From UMGS1908 sp964432825 (lineage in GTDB: Bacteria > Bacillota > Clostridia > Christensenellales > UBA1242): 64,000 nt of DNA. How positions within the stretch are numbered: the first letter of the stretch is position 1; each line of letters opens with the position of its first letter. The notes under the pieces are model-generated. The model saw nothing but the letters and a program-made list of their open reading frames with translations, did no database searches and was not told the origin of the DNA. Below are positions 1 through 8,616 of this stretch, one piece after another. A program made the translations under genes and the position numbers. The stretch lies in the NCBI GenBank assembly GCA_964432825.1, contig CAYSOX010000004.1, positions 1-64,000 on the forward strand. Reading direction: 5' to 3'.

Positions 1-303
1 ATTATCGGAGGCGGGAAGAATGCGACACCGCAAGGTGGCATATTCTTAGAGCCGAGGTTGATACATACTTGGAAGGCAAAATTTTAATTTTGCAGGTGCG
101 TTTTAGCACCAAATTTTGAGCAAGGCGAAAAATTTACTTCCTATAGTTTATATTATCGGAGGCGGGAAGAATGCGACACCGCAAGGTGGCATATTCTTAG
201 AGCCGGTGTTAATACACACTAGGAAGGCAAAATTTTAATTTTGCAGGTGCGTTTTAGCACCAAATTTTGAGCAAAGCGAAAAATTTACTTCCTATAGTTT
301 ATA
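1..303. repeat. Tandem 151-bp structured repeat, two full copies
   Basis: Two near-identical copies lie head to tail (1-151 and 152-303). The window opens at a unit boundary, so more copies may lie to the left. In copy 1, 16-47 forms a long hairpin: AAGAATGC pairs with GCATATTCTT, and an inner CACC/GGTG stem is capped by a GCAA (GNRA) loop. GGAAG (71-75) can pair with CTTCC (137-141), enclosing three directly abutting hairpins: 76-93 (GCAAAAT/ATTTTGC), 95-110 (GGTGC/GCACC) and 111-135 (AAATTTT/AAAATTT). This is a compact four-way junction. The copies differ at a few positions, mainly in the linker at about 54-70 and in one loop base. It may be a structured RNA or a mobile palindromic DNA element; I do not recognise the family. 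No protein-coding frame is evident here. Confidence 0.85.
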
Positions 304-777
304 CTGTTGTGATATAAATTTTCTGTGAACCTTAAAATTTGGTGCTTCACGCGTGTAAAATTGAATTTTTGTCTTAATAATATGTAAAACCGTCGGGTGA
401 TGGAAATGTGGCTTTGTCCCATTTTTAGACAACTTCCGATAATCTAAAATACAAAGCCTTTAATTGTTTTAGGGGTGGAGTATTTTTTTTATTTTAATAA
501 GAGGAGTAGGAGGTTGGTTTTATTGAAAAGGTGTAGTGCTAGAGTTTTGGTGGTTTTTGCGTGGAAATTGAAGGAAAAATTGTTTGCAAAGTTGGTTATA
601 AATATGTTATAATAACATTATATTATGCTGGCTGAAAAGTTTAGGGTTTGCAGATGGCTTTTTAATTGTGGCCATATTTTGCCGAATTGAGGGTAAGTTG
701 GAGAACTAAACGGCTTTGGATGAATTAAAGTTTTTAAGTTGGCAAATATTTTACGATTATAAGGAGAAGTTTTTGTA
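304..777. other. Non-coding region upstream of the topoisomerase gene
   Basis: No credible gene is visible. Positions 334-345 (AAAATTTGGTGC) are the reverse complement of a 12-base piece of the 151-bp repeat, spanning the junction of its second and third hairpins, so this may be a decayed inverted copy. The right part holds the promoter at 584-613. The stretch 614-760 would be the 5' leader of the topoisomerase mRNA; I see no recognisable riboswitch in it. Confidence 0.6.
584..613 (+). promoter_or_regulatory. Sigma-70-type promoter for the topoisomerase A gene
   Basis: TTGCAA at 584-589 and a perfect TATAAT at 608-613 are separated by 18 bases. A start point near 620 would give a leader of about 155 nt before the ATG at 778. 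The call rests on consensus match and spacing only. Confidence 0.65.
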
Positions 778-3456
778 ATGGCAAACGAAAAGGATAATAA
801 CGGAAGAGGTAACGGCAAAAAAGATAATGATTTTGAAAAGTCGGAAATGGACGAAAATATTGTTTTAGATGGTCAAGTTGGGCTTGATGATTTGATTGAC
901 CATATGGAACAAATTAGCGAACAAAGTGTTACAAGCGACCAATCTATTGAAGAACAGAATGAAATGAAAAAGAAGATAAAGCAAGAGATGTTTGTAACTG
1001 CGGGGTTCGGTAAAAATGTTATTCAAAAAAGTGTTGATGTGGTGATGCATGAATCAATGATGCCTTATTCGGAGCATGTTATTTTGGATAGAGCATTACC
1101 GCGTGTTGAGGATGGGTTGAAACCTGTTCAGAGGCGTATACTTTACTCAATGTTGGAACTTGGTGTTACACCGGATAAGCCTTTCAGAAAATCGGCAAGA
1201 ATTGTCGGTGATTGTCTTGGTAAATATCATCCACATGGCGATACTTCGGTTTATGACGCAATGGTAAGAATGGCGCAACCTTTTAGTATGGGAAGGATTT
1301 TGGTTGAGGGTCACGGAAACTTTGGTAGTGAAGATGGTGACGATGCTGCGGCTATGCGTTATACCGAGGCTAGACTTGCACCACTTGCAATGGAAATGCT
1401 TAGGGACCTTGAAAAGGATACTGTCAGATGGTCGTATAACTTTGATGATACACTAAAAGAACCGGATATGCTTCCAAGCCGTTATCCAAACTTATTGGTA
1501 AATGGCGCAACGGGTATTGCGGTTGGACTTGCAACTAATATTCCGCCCCATAATTTGAATGAGGTTATTTCGGGTGTTGTGGCATATATTGATAACCCAA
1601 ATATTAAACTTAAAGAAATGATGAAGCATATAAAGGGTCCGGATTTTCCTACGGGTGGAACCATTATTGCGGGTGATGAACTTGTTAATGCGTATGAAAC
1701 TGGTAAGGGAAAAATTTCGATTCGCGCAAAAGCATATATTGAAACGGGTGATAAAGACCGTAAAAGCATTGTCATAACAGAATTTCCTTATGGTGTTAAA
1801 AAGGCTGCGCTTCTCACAAAATTGATTGATTTGCGTGAAACCAAAAAAGAACAATTGGATGGTATTGCGGAAATAGTTGACGAATCGGATAAGTCGGGAA
1901 CTCGTGCGGTTATTAAGGTTAAAAAAGAGGCTGACCCTGTTCAATTGCTGGAGAATTTATATAAACTTACCGAACTTCAATCTAGTTACGGTATTAATAT
2001 GGTTGTGATTGCGGATGGTCGCCCTCAACAACTTGGGCTTTTGCAGATTATTAAATATTATGTTGATTACCAACAAGGGATAATTGTTAGACGAACTAAG
2101 TTTGAACTTGACCAAGCAAAAGAGCGTGCACATATTTTAGAAGGGCTTGTGATTGCTGTTAAAAACATCGATGAAGTTGTTAAAATCATTAAAACGAGTG
2201 CAAACACAAGCGAGGCTAAAAAGCGTTTGATGGAAAGGTTTAAACTTTCAGACAGGCAAGCGCAAGCAATTTTGGATTTAAGACTTGCAAGGCTTACGCA
2301 TCTAGAAGTTTATAAGTTGGAACAAGAACTTAAAGAACTTAAAGAACTTATTGAGAGGCTTACTAAGATTTTGGCAAGTCCAAAACTTCAGCTTGAAACA
2401 GTTAAGTCGGAATTATTGGAAATCAAAAAGAAATTTAAGTTTGAAAGAGCAAGTGTTATCATAAAAGACCTTGGAGAATTTGTTATTCCTACCGAAGATG
2501 ATTCTAGACCGGTTGAAGATGTTGTTGTTGGAATCACAAAGGCGGGAACGGTGAAGTTGCATTCATTAAAGCACTTTAACCAATGCGGTAAAGAGTTTAG
2601 CGAAAAAGCTACCGATAGCGATATTTATAAAAAGATGATTCAAACCACGACGGCAAAGACTTTGATGTTCTTCACCAACCTAGGTAATGCATTTAAGTTG
2701 ACTGCGGGTGATATTCCAGAACTTAAGATGAAAGAACGCGGAATTGAGTTTAGGGTTATGTTTAAAGAGGCGGTTTCTGGCGAATATCCGGTTGCACTAT
2801 TTGAAATGCCAGATAGTGAAAACGCGGAAGAGTGTGCTAAAAACTTAATATTCTTTAGTAAAGCGGGGATGATTAAGAAAACGGCGTGGAGTGAATATTT
2901 CTTATTGAAAAATTATTTCCAAGCGACAAAATTTAAAGATGATGATTATTTGGTGGATGTGCAACGCGAAAATGTTGACCCTAAGTCTACTATTCTATTC
3001 GTGACCAAACTTGGAATGGCACTTAATGCCTTTACCGATGATATTCCATTGCAAGGAAGAATTTCGGGAGGTGTTAAGGGTATTATGCTTGCAGATGGGG
3101 ATGAAGTTGTGCTAACAAGTCAAGTAATGCCAAATAATAGAATCGCTGTTGTGACAGATAAAGGATATGCTAAAAAGGTTAAACTTGCTGAAATTGAACC
3201 TATGGCAAGATACCGAAAGGGCGTTCGAATTATGGATTTGACCGCAACAAATAATGGTTCTGCTGTTGCTTTTGCAAGTGTTATTGATAAGCCTTATACT
3301 TTGGTTGTTGAGGCTAAAAATGGTGATAAAGGTGGATACAATACTGAAAGTTTGGATAACCAAGCAAGAACCACGTCGGGCAAAAGTTTGGTTCGTGCAA
3401 AAGCGGGTATTGATGTAAAATCGGTTGATATTTTTGTAAACTGGTTAACTAACTAA
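778..3456 (+). CDS. Type IIA DNA topoisomerase subunit A (GyrA/ParC family)
   Basis: This is the DNA-breaking subunit of gyrase or topoisomerase IV, which cuts both strands through a tyrosyl-DNA bond and passes a second duplex with a GyrB/ParE partner (not in this window). Visible landmarks are DRALPRVEDGLKPVQRRIL (104-122), the quinolone-pocket stretch HPHGDTSVYD (151-160), and AAMRYTEARL with catalytic Tyr195 next to Arg194. NLLVNGATGIAVG and IPPHNL follow, then a long coiled-coil region (about 430-570) and a C-terminal beta-pinwheel. At about 759-768 there is QGRISGGVKG, a degenerate version of the GyrA box (QRRGGKG), so gyrase versus topoisomerase IV cannot be settled. The protein is 892 aa with an unusual acidic, low-complexity N-terminal extension of about 70-80 residues. 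The start is set by AAGGAG at 761-766. It appears monocistronic: promoter upstream, terminator at 3463-3491. Confidence 0.95.
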   Translation: MANEKDNNGRGNGKKDNDFEKSEMDENIVLDGQVGLDDLIDHMEQISEQSVTSDQSIEEQNEMKKKIKQEMFVTAGFGKNVIQKSVDVVMHESMMPYSEHVILDRALPRVEDGLKPVQRRILYSMLELGVTPDKPFRKSARIVGDCLGKYHPHGDTSVYDAMVRMAQPFSMGRILVEGHGNFGSEDGDDAAAMRYTEARLAPLAMEMLRDLEKDTVRWSYNFDDTLKEPDMLPSRYPNLLVNGATGIAVGLATNIPPHNLNEVISGVVAYIDNPNIKLKEMMKHIKGPDFPTGGTIIAGDELVNAYETGKGKISIRAKAYIETGDKDRKSIVITEFPYGVKKAALLTKLIDLRETKKEQLDGIAEIVDESDKSGTRAVIKVKKEADPVQLLENLYKLTELQSSYGINMVVIADGRPQQLGLLQIIKYYVDYQQGIIVRRTKFELDQAKERAHILEGLVIAVKNIDEVVKIIKTSANTSEAKKRLMERFKLSDRQAQAILDLRLARLTHLEVYKLEQELKELKELIERLTKILASPKLQLETVKSELLEIKKKFKFERASVIIKDLGEFVIPTEDDSRPVEDVVVGITKAGTVKLHSLKHFNQCGKEFSEKATDSDIYKKMIQTTTAKTLMFFTNLGNAFKLTAGDIPELKMKERGIEFRVMFKEAVSGEYPVALFEMPDSENAEECAKNLIFFSKAGMIKKTAWSEYFLLKNYFQATKFKDDDYLVDVQRENVDPKSTILFVTKLGMALNAFTDDIPLQGRISGGVKGIMLADGDEVVLTSQVMPNNRIAVVTDKGYAKKVKLAEIEPMARYRKGVRIMDLTATNNGSAVAFASVIDKPYTLVVEAKNGDKGGYNTESLDNQARTTSGKSLVRAKAGIDVKSVDIFVNWLTN

Positions 3457-3462
3457 CATTTT

Positions 3463-3491
3463 TCGGGTGGGGAAACTCATCCGATTTTGTT
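3463..3491 (+). terminator. Rho-independent terminator after the topoisomerase gene
   Basis: TCGGGTG (463-469 of this kilobase) pairs with CATCCGA (478-484) over 7 bp including one G-T pair, with an 8-base loop, followed directly by TTTTGTT. It begins 7 bases after the stop codon. Confidence 0.75.
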
Positions 3492-3537
3492 ATGAAATAA
3501 TAATATTAAATTAAATCAAATTAAGGGAGAAACTATT

Positions 3538-3828
3538 ATGGGTGTATGTAAAATTGAAAAATGTTTAGATTTTAATGAGTATGAACTTAAAGCTGGGGAT
3601 AAAAAAATTAGGTTAACGCTAGATTTCTTTGGGGTGGAAAAACCAAAGGTTGGAGATGTGATTGCTTTGCATAAAAATTTATTGGATGAAAAATCTGCTG
3701 ACTTTACGGGTTTTTATGCGTTTGAGGTAGACAATACAAAACACACAGAATACTCTAAAGCCACTCAAGAAATTGCATTGTATCAAACGGGCGACAAAAA
3801 ATATGTACTTAGGAGGGTTTACGGCTAA
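3538..3828 (+). CDS. Small conserved-looking protein of unknown function (96 aa)
   Basis: I do not recognise a named family. The 96-residue product has no signal peptide or membrane span and is predicted cytosolic. Alternating hydrophobic and charged strands (KKIRLTLDFFGV, VGDVIALH, FTGFYAFEV, KYVLRRVYG) suggest a small beta-barrel or beta-sandwich fold. GGGAGA precedes the ATG at a normal distance. The stop codon TAA (3826-3828) shares its last base with the ATG of the next gene, and that gene's AGGAGGG site lies inside this one. The two are therefore probably translationally coupled and may work together. It lies just after the topoisomerase terminator, so it likely starts a new transcript, although I see no clear promoter in the short gap. 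Confidence 0.8.
   Translation: MGVCKIEKCLDFNEYELKAGDKKIRLTLDFFGVEKPKVGDVIALHKNLLDEKSADFTGFYAFEVDNTKHTEYSKATQEIALYQTGDKKYVLRRVYG
3811..3817 (+). promoter_or_regulatory. Internal Shine-Dalgarno for the LRR gene
   Basis: AGGAGGG lies within the last codons of the 96-aa gene, 10 bases before the overlapping ATG at 3828. It fixes that start and supports translational coupling. Confidence 0.75.
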
Positions 3829-6050
3829 TGGATGAATTAAAAGTAATTAAAAAGCGTTATGGCGAAAATTTTATGCATCTTTGCCGAGATTTGTTTCCGC
3901 AGATATTAGAAAGAGAAGGTCTTTTGACACAAATTTTAGATGAGCATTTTGCGTATAGCAGAAATCTTTATAATGATTTAATAAGTCAAGGAAAAGTAAT
4001 AGATTTTAAAAATTATATTTATTCATTTGTTGATGTAGAAAATAAAGGACTTCATATTCCAAATAAATACAAAAGTGCAGTAGAATTGATGGCTGAAGCG
4101 GGATATATTTTGTACCCAGAATGTAAAACTGAAGAAGAAATTCAGGCTTTTAAAAAATGGTATGCAAAAGGCGAAGCGTTGTGCACTTTTCGAGGTGGTA
4201 GACTAAATGATTGTAGAGTATGGTTTGCGGTAGCGAATAATGCAGGTAAAATCCGAAGAGAAGATTTTAAGAATCCCGAAAGACAAGACTTGTATGGAGT
4301 AAGCGTAATAAGTATCCAGTTTACAAGGGGCGACAAGCGTTGTTCTATTAAAAACCGATATAATCATACCGTAAACAACCCAGATAATACCTTTAATAGC
4401 AATTTAGATAAAATTTTACCCGGTCTTGCGGATGCTTTTGAAAGAGATTTTGGTGTTCGAGATATATATAAGACTGGAAATAACTTTGAAATGAATAATT
4501 ATGTTTGTGTGGACGGTAAATATTACCATTATACTCACGAGATGAATAATGTGTATTATTGTGACGGCAATTGCATAATAGATAATTTTAGAGTTAAAGA
4601 ACTTCCGCTTCATCAAATGCTTATGGAGTATTTTATTGTCGACTTTAAAGAAAAAACTATCGAGTGTTATGATAAACATATTGAAGATTGCCTTCCTAAA
4701 ACAATTGGAAAAATTAAAAAAATGGCGTTTGAAAATGGCGTTTTAACGATTATAAATGAGGAAAATGAAAAAATAGAAATAGGATTATCTTCAAAAAATG
4801 AAATTGTTTCCTATAAAAATGAGAAATTAAAGGAATGTGGAGACTATTTTCTTTTGGGTAACAAAGAATTAAAAGAACTAAACCTTCCGGAATTACAGAA
4901 GTGTGGCGATGATTTTCTTTTGGGTAACAAAGAATTGCAAGAATTAAATCTTCCAAAATTGCGAGAGTGTGGCGATGAATTTCTTTTGGGTAACAAAGAA
5001 TTAAAAGAATTAAATCTTCCGGAATTACAGAAGTGTGGCAATCATTTTCTTTTTGGTAACAAAGAATTGGAAGAATTAAATTTTCCGGAATTGCGAGAGT
5101 GTGGCTATGGTTTTCTTTACTATAACGAAAAATTGAAAGAACTTAACCTTCCAAATTTGTGTGAATGTGGCGATGATTTTCTTTATTACAACGAAGAATT
5201 AGAAGAACTAACCCTTCCGGAATTGCGAGAGTATGGCGGTGATTTTCTTTTGGGTAACAAAGAATTGCAAGAATTAAATCTTCCAAAATTGCGAGAGTGT
5301 GGCGATGAATTTCTTTTGGGTAACAAAGAATTAAAAGAATTAAATCTTCCGGAATTACAGAAGTGTGGCAATCATTTTCTTTTTGGTAACAAAGAATTGG
5401 AAGAATTAAATTTTCCGGAATTGCGAGAGTGTGGCTATGGTTTTCTTTACTATAACGAAAAATTGAAAGAACTTAACCTTCCAAATTTGTGTGAATGTGG
5501 CGATGATTTTCTTTATTACAACGAAGAATTAGAAGAACTAACCCTTCCGGAATTGCGAGAGTATGGCGGTGATTTTCTTTACTGGAACCAAAAATTGCAA
5601 AAACTTAACCTTCCAAAATTGCAAGAGTGTGGCAATTATTTTCTTTACTGGAACCAAAAATTGCAAAAACTTAACCTTCCAAAATTGCAAGAGTGTGGCA
5701 ATTATTTTCTTTTCAATAACAAAAAATTAGAAGAACTGACCCTTCCGGAATTGCGAGAGTGTGGCGATTATTTTCTTTTTGGTACCAAAGAATTAAAAGA
5801 ACTAACCTTTCCGGAATTACAGAAGTGTGGCGATTATTTTCTTTGCAATAACAAAAAATTGCAAAAACTAACCCTTCCGGAATTGCGAGAGTGTGGCGAT
5901 GATTTTCTTTTTGGTAACCAAAAATTGAAAAAACTAAATCTTCCGAAATTGCAAAAGATAAATTACGAAATTGAAATGTTGTTTAAAATAGTGAAAGAAA
6001 ATCAAAATAATCTTAAAGCTGGCGAGGACGAAGGTGGCGAAATGTTTTAA
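3828..6050 (+). CDS. Leucine-rich repeat protein with 22-residue units (740 aa)
   Basis: Residues 1 to about 330 form a non-repetitive domain I cannot name. It holds striking blocks such as FRGGRLNDCRVWFAV, SVISIQFTRGDKR and KNRYNHTVNNPDNTF. Residues about 334-708 are 17 tandem repeats of 22 residues with the pattern L-x-x-C-G-x-x-F-L-x-x-N-x-x-L-x-x-L-x-L-P-x. This resembles BspA-type (LRR_5) repeats, with Cys-Gly where Ile-Gly is usual and one residue shorter than the common 23. No signal peptide or membrane span is visible, so it is probably a cytosolic binding protein. A perfect 330-bp block (five repeats) is duplicated, and a 66-bp unit is repeated exactly at about 5580-5711. A short low-complexity C-terminus (GEDEGGEMF) ends it. 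It is coupled to the 96-aa gene upstream. Ligand and role are unknown. Confidence 0.85.
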   Translation: MDELKVIKKRYGENFMHLCRDLFPQILEREGLLTQILDEHFAYSRNLYNDLISQGKVIDFKNYIYSFVDVENKGLHIPNKYKSAVELMAEAGYILYPECKTEEEIQAFKKWYAKGEALCTFRGGRLNDCRVWFAVANNAGKIRREDFKNPERQDLYGVSVISIQFTRGDKRCSIKNRYNHTVNNPDNTFNSNLDKILPGLADAFERDFGVRDIYKTGNNFEMNNYVCVDGKYYHYTHEMNNVYYCDGNCIIDNFRVKELPLHQMLMEYFIVDFKEKTIECYDKHIEDCLPKTIGKIKKMAFENGVLTIINEENEKIEIGLSSKNEIVSYKNEKLKECGDYFLLGNKELKELNLPELQKCGDDFLLGNKELQELNLPKLRECGDEFLLGNKELKELNLPELQKCGNHFLFGNKELEELNFPELRECGYGFLYYNEKLKELNLPNLCECGDDFLYYNEELEELTLPELREYGGDFLLGNKELQELNLPKLRECGDEFLLGNKELKELNLPELQKCGNHFLFGNKELEELNFPELRECGYGFLYYNEKLKELNLPNLCECGDDFLYYNEELEELTLPELREYGGDFLYWNQKLQKLNLPKLQECGNYFLYWNQKLQKLNLPKLQECGNYFLFNNKKLEELTLPELRECGDYFLFGTKELKELTFPELQKCGDYFLCNNKKLQKLTLPELRECGDDFLFGNQKLKKLNLPKLQKINYEIEMLFKIVKENQNNLKAGEDEGGEMF
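4910..5580 (+). repeat. Perfect 330-bp in-frame duplication of five LRR units
   Basis: Bases 4910-5250 reappear without a mismatch at 5240-5580, an offset of 330 bp or exactly five 22-codon repeats. Other repeats in the array differ at many silent and replacement sites. The block therefore looks like a recent unequal-crossover or slippage expansion that kept the frame. Confidence 0.9.
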
Positions 6051-6153
6051 ATTTTTGGAGAAGGATTTTTGCGGTTTAGAGGTTATGATTTTTGAGTTGT
6101 TATGATTTATGTAGTGCAAGTAGTGTTTAAAAATTTAATTTAGGAGAAAGGTT

Positions 6154-6645
6154 ATGGATATTAAAAAACTTAATAGGGATAATTTGGGGGATGTTTTGGC
6201 ACTTTATAATAAGATGCTAGAAACTCTTTCAAATAAATTTTGGTTTAAAAATACCAAAACGGAAGAGTGGGAAAAGTTGATTGCAGACGGGTGTTTATTT
6301 GGTGCATTTTTGGAAAATGGTAAACTTGTTGGAGTGTCTGCGCTGGAACTTGATAAGCCGGATTATGAAATAAGTGGCGAATTTTCGGCACCAAATTTGG
6401 TTTTGGGTGAAATTGGATATTTTATTGTGGACGAAAAATATAGAGGTCAAGGCGTTTTAAATCAGATTAATTTGCATTTAGTAGAAATTGCAAAGTCGGT
6501 TGGGTTTAATGCTTTGTGTGCATCAATTCACCCAAGCAATTTTTCGGCCATTCGAGGTTTTTCAAAACTTGGGAAACTTGAGTATGCGGGGAATTTTAGG
6601 ATAGATAGAGAATATCCTGCAGTGGTTTATGGTGTAAAAGTTTAA
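6154..6645 (+). CDS. GNAT-family N-acetyltransferase
   Basis: This 163-aa protein has the single-domain GNAT size and order. It should move an acetyl group from acetyl-CoA to an amine; the substrate cannot be read from sequence. The best evidence is motif A, IGYFIVDEKYRGQGVLNQI (87-105), with the R-G-Q-G pyrophosphate-binding loop (97-100) after a beta strand. Motif B-like PSNFSAIRGFSKLGK (127-141) follows, with the Asn-x-x-Ala pattern typical of the family. The start is supported by TAGGAGAAAGG just before the ATG. It lies 103 bases after the LRR gene and could share its transcript; no clear terminator separates them. It is cytosolic, with no unusual features. Confidence 0.85.
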   Translation: MDIKKLNRDNLGDVLALYNKMLETLSNKFWFKNTKTEEWEKLIADGCLFGAFLENGKLVGVSALELDKPDYEISGEFSAPNLVLGEIGYFIVDEKYRGQGVLNQINLHLVEIAKSVGFNALCASIHPSNFSAIRGFSKLGKLEYAGNFRIDREYPAVVYGVKV

Positions 6646-6715
6646 AAAGTTTGATGATAAAACAATTGATTTTGTGAAACTTGCAAAACTTAGGGCTTTG
6701 ATTGGTGAAGTGATA

Positions 6716-7249
6716 AAATTTTACATTAAAAACTAAAAGACGGGTGGGTAAGGTGCGATAAAAGACTTTGTTGAAAGACATTTAGTTTTTATGGGTTAAA
6801 CTTGAGTTTTTTAAGATTTAGGGATTTTGGATAAAATTAATTCAAAATCAAATTTAAAGGAATTATAACAATTAAGGCAAACAAAAATATTTGGTTAAAA
6901 ACTTTGGCGACAGTTGGTGGAGTGGACTGAAATTTTACATTAAAAACTAAAAGACGGGTGGGTAAGGTGTGATAAAAGACTTTGTTAAAAGGCTTTTAGT
7001 TTTGTGGGCTAAACTTGAGTTTTTTAAGATTTAGGGATTTTGGATAAAATTAATTCAAAATCAAATTTAAAGGAATTATAACAATTAAGGCAAACAAAAA
7101 TATTTGGTTAAAAACTTTGGCGACAGTTGGTGGAGTGGACTGAAATTTTACATTAAAAACTAAAAGATTGGTGGGTAAGGTGCGATAAAAGACTTTGTTG
7201 AAAGGCTTTTAGTTTTGTGGGCTAAACTTGAGTTTTTTAAGATTTAGGG
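6716..7249. repeat. 213-bp tandem repeat (2.5 copies) with long inverted arms
   Basis: Copies begin at 6716, 6930 and 7143; the third stops diverging at about 7249. In copy 2, AAAACTAAAAG is matched about 36 bases later by its exact reverse complement CTTTTAGTTTT; copy 1 has a damaged right arm. The rest of the unit has no coding potential. It fills most of the 6646-7353 gap between the acetyltransferase and the YcxB-like gene. Confidence 0.85.
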
Positions 7250-7353
7250 CTGAAATCGAGTAAGAAAATTTTATAGTTTACTTTTAGGCGTATAAAGTTA
7301 GGCGGAAATTAAAAACATTTTGTGCTTTTATTTAAAAGGTGAGTGGTGATATT

Positions 7354-8289
7354 ATGGAAAAAGAAATAATTAGATTCGAAAATACAACAAATTTTAATGG
7401 CTCGGCGGTAACGGGGTTTTGTCGGGCAATTTTAAAACCGATATATTTAAGGTTCGGAATTTTTATGCCAATTATATTTTTTATTCTTGCCGTGGGGGGG
7501 TATTTTTGCTTAGAATTTAGTTTGATAATGTTTATCACAATGGCATCTGTTGGGGTTCTTTGTGGTGTTATTTCCCCCTTTCTTTATAAAAAATCGCTTA
7601 AAGCCAGTTTAAAAAACAATAAAATGTGTTCAAGTTCGACCATTCTTGAGTATAAATTTTCAGATGGTGGGTTTTATGTAAAAACTTTAAAGGGGTCTAT
7701 TGAGGTGGCTTCGGCGACGGTTGATTATAGGTGGATTGAAAAAGTTATGGCAAATTCACACTATTTGTATATCTTTATTTCTAGTTCGGTTTGCTATATT
7801 CTGGATGTTTTGGGTATGACTAAAGGAAAGACGGAATCGCTAATTGATTTATTTGCAAATCACGGAATCAAACTTGTAAATACTAAAGGGAAAATTGTGG
7901 ATAAAACCACTATTAATGCGAATATCGAGTTGCAGGTCAAAAATGCGAAATTTGAGGGTGTTGATACAAAAAGTGAGGATAAAAAGGAGGGCTTAAAAAT
8001 GGATGAAAGCCCTTTAGATGAAGGCGAAAGTGGGGCTGAGACTAAAGTCACTTCAACCGAACTAAAAAAACAAAAAAACCGCGAAAAGCAGAAAAAACTT
8101 ATTGATGAAACCAAACTAAAAGAAGTTGAGAGTGGCGCAGATGAGAATGCGGAAGAAGGCAAAGAAAAAGCAGAAAATTTCGACTTGGGTGAGACAAAAA
8201 TAGAAAGGCTGGTTCCAAATGTTGAAAGGGTTGACCTTACCGAAGAAGAAAAAAAGCGAAAAAATGCCTTAGACAAAATGACCAATTAA
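7354..8289 (+). CDS. YcxB-like membrane protein with charged C-terminal tail
   Basis: From the ATG at 7354 the product is 311 aa. Two adjacent hydrophobic segments (about 33-52 and 55-74) form a membrane hairpin. The following domain (about 90-175; EYKFSDGGFYVKT, YRWIEKVMANSHYLYIF, SLIDLFANHGIK) matches the layout of YcxB-like proteins (PF14317): a strand-rich cytoplasmic domain after two spans. Biochemical function is unknown for this family. Residues about 185-311 are a Lys/Glu-rich tail, likely disordered or coiled-coil, that the usual YcxB-like protein lacks. AGGTGAG lies about 11 bases before 7354. An in-frame GTG at 7339 could add five residues but would overlap that site. A strong terminator follows at 8351-8405. 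Confidence 0.7.
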   Translation: MEKEIIRFENTTNFNGSAVTGFCRAILKPIYLRFGIFMPIIFFILAVGGYFCLEFSLIMFITMASVGVLCGVISPFLYKKSLKASLKNNKMCSSSTILEYKFSDGGFYVKTLKGSIEVASATVDYRWIEKVMANSHYLYIFISSSVCYILDVLGMTKGKTESLIDLFANHGIKLVNTKGKIVDKTTINANIELQVKNAKFEGVDTKSEDKKEGLKMDESPLDEGESGAETKVTSTELKKQKNREKQKKLIDETKLKEVESGADENAEEGKEKAENFDLGETKIERLVPNVERVDLTEEEKKRKNALDKMTN

Positions 8290-8350
8290 GGTGCTAAACC
8301 ACAAAAGTTTGTTTTGAAGAACTTTTAACAAGCTAAAATATGGAAATGGT

Positions 8351-8405
8351 AAGCCGTTGGAAGATTTTCGGAAGAATTCGGAAATTGTCTTCCAATGGCT
8401 TTTTG
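8351..8405 (+). terminator. Strong rho-independent terminator
   Basis: A 14-bp stem (AAGCCGTTGGAAGA with TCTTCCAATGGCTT, one G-T pair) spans 8351-8364 and 8388-8401. It runs into a T tract beginning inside the stem and continuing to 8405. It ends the YcxB-like transcript. Confidence 0.85.
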
Positions 8406-8616
8406 TTCGACTTTTTTAGCGGAGTTAAAGGTGTTTTTTGTGAGGTATTAAGGGTTATAAATTGCAACAATTTGGGCGAAATAAAGGAAATTATTACAAT
8501 AAATGGATTGATGTGATAAGAAAATTATTGTGATAAGAGGATTGATTTGATAAATGAATTAGTATAATGAATTATTGTTTGTAATAATTACTTTACAATT
8601 TATCTAAAAAATTTAA

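Noticed and set aside
1..141. tRNA-like cloverleaf
   Set aside because: The four-way junction lacks an anticodon-type 7-base loop, a T-loop and a 7-bp acceptor stem, and no tRNA consensus bases are present.
7860..8285. Minus-strand open frame of 141 codons
   Set aside because: It is the antisense image of the Lys/Glu-rich tail of the YcxB-like protein (Phe/Ser-rich), with no independent support.
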